A stretch of DNA of 15,074 nucleotides from CAJMSU01 sp964650315 (GTDB lineage Bacteria > Bacillota_I > Bacilli_A > RF39 > UBA660): assembly GCA_964650315.1 (NCBI GenBank), contig CAZYQE010000014.1, positions 1 to 15,074 of the forward strand. The letters run 5' to 3'. The notes beneath the pieces were generated by a model. That model was not told the origin of the DNA. It did not search any database and worked only from the letters and a program-made list of their open reading frames with translations. A program made the position numbers and the translations under genes. Positions 12,799 through 15,074 of this stretch are shown in pieces (the stretch's first letter is position 1; every line of letters starts with the position of its first letter).

Positions 12799-14526
12799 CT
12801 AGATATAAACATCCATAATGATATCATCTTTTTGACAAATTCTTTTTAATACATCATTATGTTTTTTATTATATCTTATTATATCATTTCTTTTAATATG
12901 TAGTGTAGCAAAATATATTCCTCTATCATCTTCTGATAACGCAGGGTTGATTTTTGCTATCTTATTAATGCAATTTATTTTCCATTCAAATCTATCTTTA
13001 TGAACGATAATTCTATCAACTAATGAATCTATTAATTTATCTGTAATATTATTAACATCAATGTTCAAATTATCGACTATGTTCATCTTTAATGATTTAA
13101 CTTTATCTTCAATGTTTTCCTTAGAAGGATTAGAACTCTCTTTTAATTTTTGTAACCTTTCTTCGGAATCTTTAATTAATTGATCTAATTCATTTTTCTT
13201 CTCTACATATGAATCTTGATCAACTAAATGATTTAAAAATGTATCTAATAATAACTTTCTCTTTCCTATATTTAGGTTAATTTGATTTTTAAGTTTTTGT
13301 ACTTCTTCTTCAATTGTACTATTAATTTGATAATCTGATACAATAGCATCTATCATATTATTACATGATTCAATTATCTTTTCTTTATCTTTTAATAATT
13401 TTTTAAATAGGAACTCCGCCATTATTTCAAATTTCCATTCTTGAATTTGAGGAATACCACAATATCCCTCTGTATCTAGTCCCTTAGCCTTTCTTTTAGA
13501 GACTGCTCCTCTATTTTTTTGATTATAACAAATATAACCATACATTACTTCTTCTTTATTTCTTCTACTATATACTCTTCTATTCATTCTAGATCCACAT
13601 TCACATCTAAGTTTAGAACTCCAAACACTAACTGGTACTGTTGTTCTAATTCTTTTATTGTTTTCTATTTCTCTAGAATGAGTAAGCATAATTTTTTGTA
13701 CTTTTTCAAAATCTTCTTTAGAAATGATTGGAGTATGTTTACCTTCAACTATAACTTGTTCTACTTGACCATTATTTTTAATAGGTTTTTGTTCTAGATA
13801 ATCTGGAACAAATTGTTTTCTATAAACTATAGTTCCACAATAAAATGGATTTTTTAACATTTTACCTATTTGAGATGGATACCAAGTACTTTGACCAGTT
13901 GCTGTTTTAATACCTCTTTTTTCTAATTCATATTTAATAGTTTGAGTACCTTTACCTCTTAAAAATAAATCAAATATTAATCTAACAACATTTGCTTGAT
14001 CTTCATTTATAATCATATCTTTTCCAACTTTATCATATCCCATTATATTTCCTGTACCATAGAATACTCCATTCTGAAAAGATATTTGCTGACCAGCTTT
14101 AACTCTTTGAGAAGTCTTTTTACTTTCATTTTGGGCAAGTGTTGCCATTATTGTAAGTTTAAGTTCCCCATCTTCATCATTAAATGTCCATATATTATCT
14201 TCAGTAAAGTAAACTTCTACTCCAATCTTCTTAAGTCTTCTTGTTTCTTGAAGTGTATCAACTGTATTTCTTGCAAATCTAGAAACCTCACGTGTAACTA
14301 TTAAATCAAAGCATCCTGCTTCTGCATCTTCCATCATCCTCATGAAGTTCTTTCTTTTCTTAGTAGATGTTCCAGTTATACCTTCGTCTATATATCTATC
14401 GTATAATTCCCAATCTGGGTTTTGAGATAAAATATTATCATAATATTGTACCTGATTATCTAGAGCAGATAATTGAGCTTCATGCTCAGTTGAAACTCTA
14501 GCATAAATAGCAACTTTTCTTTTCAT
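12799..14526 (-). CDS. Large serine recombinase
   Basis: A full-length 575-residue site-specific integrase. The resolvase catalytic domain covers about 3-150: KVAIYARVSTEHEAQ with nucleophile Ser12 and Arg10, DLIVTREVSRFARN (74-87) with the conserved arginines, and LTIMATLAQNESKKTSQRV (124-142) leading into the long helix. A recombinase DNA-binding domain follows (about 165-275, with GYDKVGKDMIINEDQANVV and NPFYCGTIVYRKQ). The zinc ribbon has Cys308, Cys310, Cys333 and Cys356. A coiled-coil insertion of about 400-470 is rich in K/E/L, as needed for synapsis control. It uses ATG 14526 with an AAGGAGATG ribosome binding site. Upstream lie a SHOCT-like small gene and an XRE regulator, the usual control region of such integrative elements. 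The enzyme looks active. Confidence 0.95.
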   Translation of the reverse strand: MKRKVAIYARVSTEHEAQLSALDNQVQYYDNILSQNPDWELYDRYIDEGITGTSTKKRKNFMRMMEDAEAGCFDLIVTREVSRFARNTVDTLQETRRLKKIGVEVYFTEDNIWTFNDEDGELKLTIMATLAQNESKKTSQRVKAGQQISFQNGVFYGTGNIMGYDKVGKDMIINEDQANVVRLIFDLFLRGKGTQTIKYELEKRGIKTATGQSTWYPSQIGKMLKNPFYCGTIVYRKQFVPDYLEQKPIKNNGQVEQVIVEGKHTPIISKEDFEKVQKIMLTHSREIENNKRIRTTVPVSVWSSKLRCECGSRMNRRVYSRRNKEEVMYGYICYNQKNRGAVSKRKAKGLDTEGYCGIPQIQEWKFEIMAEFLFKKLLKDKEKIIESCNNMIDAIVSDYQINSTIEEEVQKLKNQINLNIGKRKLLLDTFLNHLVDQDSYVEKKNELDQLIKDSEERLQKLKESSNPSKENIEDKVKSLKMNIVDNLNIDVNNITDKLIDSLVDRIIVHKDRFEWKINCINKIAKINPALSEDDRGIYFATLHIKRNDIIRYNKKHNDVLKRICQKDDIIMDVYI

Positions 14527-14573
14527 AATATTTCATCTCCTTCATTTTAGTCAATTTTATATTTTTTTAAATA

Positions 14574-14729
14574 CTATGAATATGATGCAATAATACGGTG
14601 CAAAAATAGGTCGTATTCTTTTTTAGTTATTTGATTTGTTTTGTATAACATTTCAAATAGTGCTTTCATAATACTTTTATTTAAATATTCTTGTTGTTCT
14701 GTGTTTAAATCAAAATATTCTTCTTCCAT
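14574..14729 (-). CDS. Small SHOCT-like protein of a mobile element
   Basis: A 51-residue protein, MEEEYFDLNTEQQEY at the start and TNQITKKEYDLFLHRI near the end. The late 'I-T-x-x-E-Y/F' segment after a short amphipathic helix resembles the SHOCT motif seen in small proteins encoded next to serine recombinases in Bacillota elements; their role is not known to me. An AGGTGA ribosome binding site precedes the ATG. It lies 12 bases after the regulator stop and 47 bases before the recombinase, so all three probably form one operon. Confidence 0.7.
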   Translation of the reverse strand: MEEEYFDLNTEQQEYLNKSIMKALFEMLYKTNQITKKEYDLFLHRIIASYS

Positions 14730-14741
14730 ATAAATCACCTG

Positions 14742-15074
14742 TTACTGTTTTATTTCAATATCAACATCGCAATCTTCACATATAACTTCAAAATTCTTAC
14801 TTTGAATATTTTTGATTGATAAAAATCTATGCAAATCATCTTCAATTAATATTTTGGCTTCTTCTAAATCTAAAGCAGATAATTTACCATGTCCTTTTAT
14901 AGCAAATTCAAATGAATATTCATAATCATTTTCTTCAACTCCAAAAAGTTGTTCACTTACTTCTTTTTGAGTATATCCTGCTAAGTATAAAAGTTTTACA
15001 TCTGTTATATTTAATACTTCTGCTAATTTTAATAATGTATCAATGTTAGGTTTTCTTCTAACCCCTCTTTCTAT
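14742..15074 (-). CDS. XRE-family transcriptional regulator, N-terminus outside window
   Basis: The last 110 residues of a helix-turn-helix repressor. The visible start IERGVRRKPNIDTLLKLAEVL is the end of the HTH_3 domain (recognition helix E-x-G-x-R-x-P, then the xxLxKLAxxL helix), followed by NITDVKLLYLAGY, the usual closing segment of this family. A C-terminal region of about 70 residues (GHGKLSALDLEEAKILIEDDL and a CEDCDVDIEIKQ end) resembles no domain I can name. It probably controls excision/integration of the element, being the first visible gene upstream of the small SHOCT-like gene and the recombinase. Confidence 0.85.
   Translation of the reverse strand: MERGVRRKPNIDTLLKLAEVLNITDVKLLYLAGYTQKEVSEQLFGVEENDYEYSFEFAIKGHGKLSALDLEEAKILIEDDLHRFLSIKNIQSKNFEVICEDCDVDIEIKQ

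Noticed and set aside
12727..12849. 40-codon plus-strand frame MNNYIKPTLKLYVLN...
   Set aside because: The strong ribosome binding site is about 30 bases away, too far for this ATG, and the last part is antisense to the recombinase. Treated as a possible broken gene start within the junction region.
1..15074. CRISPR arrays, tRNA or rRNA genes
   Set aside because: No regularly spaced direct repeats and no cloverleaf or conserved rRNA segments were found on reading both strands by eye.
1..15074. Mycoplasma-type code with TGA as tryptophan
   Set aside because: The very low G+C raised the question, but the gene at 2173-3249 ends in TGA at a sensible length and tryptophans are encoded by TGG (for example the WW near the end of the deaminase).

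Overview
The window comes from a very AT-rich, Gram-positive-type bacterium, most likely a gut-associated member of the Bacillota (low-GC Bacilli, Erysipelotrichia or Clostridia). The evidence is low G+C by eye, strong AAGGAG/AGGTGA ribosome binding sites, Bacillota-type small proteins and serine recombinase, and ordinary use of TGA as a stop (the acyltransferase at 2173 ends in TGA), which argues against the Mycoplasma code. Every gene I accept is on the minus strand, so transcription runs from high to low coordinates.

Right end (about 12.6-15.07 kb): the end of a mobile element. In transcription order it has a truncated XRE-type repressor, a 51-residue SHOCT-like protein and a complete 575-residue large serine recombinase. 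The recombinase is followed by an untranslated tail with a perfect hairpin and a stray plus-strand ribosome binding site, which probably holds the element's junction with the chromosome.

Middle (10.9-12.6 kb): two short independent units, an ASCH domain-cytidine deaminase fusion and an 87-residue protein of unknown function.

Main block (773-10906): eight tightly packed genes, several overlapping by 1-8 bases, that read as one operon for an unusual membrane lipid or lipid-derived metabolite. In order they are a CDP-archaeol-synthase-like (CarS/DUF46) cytidylyltransferase, a rifampin-phosphotransferase-like dikinase, a CDP-alcohol phosphatidyltransferase (PssA-like), a phosphatidylserine decarboxylase, a UbiA prenyltransferase, a second dikinase-like protein, a GNAT-type acyltransferase and an acyl-AMP ligase. 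CarS, Ser transferase, decarboxylase and UbiA are the logic of archaeal aminophospholipid synthesis. The two dikinases could phosphorylate an alcohol, and the ligase/GNAT pair could acylate an amine.

Left end (1-664): a GNAT acetyltransferase followed by a conserved small protein cut by the window edge.

The most unusual structural feature is a recurring junction module. At four borders between unrelated transcription units (about 655-753, 10906-11128, 11478-11602 and 12449-12605) the same parts occur in the same order in the direction of transcription: a 16-17 base motif (plus strand close to GCTTTGATTGCAGCTTG), an intrinsic terminator with related sequence (AAGACTAG/CTAGTCTT type), an extended -10 promoter TGATATAAT, a ribosome binding site and a new gene. 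This looks like a series of insulated gene cassettes sharing a boundary sequence, next to a site-specific recombinase, or else a shared attenuating leader. Sequence inspection alone cannot decide between these.
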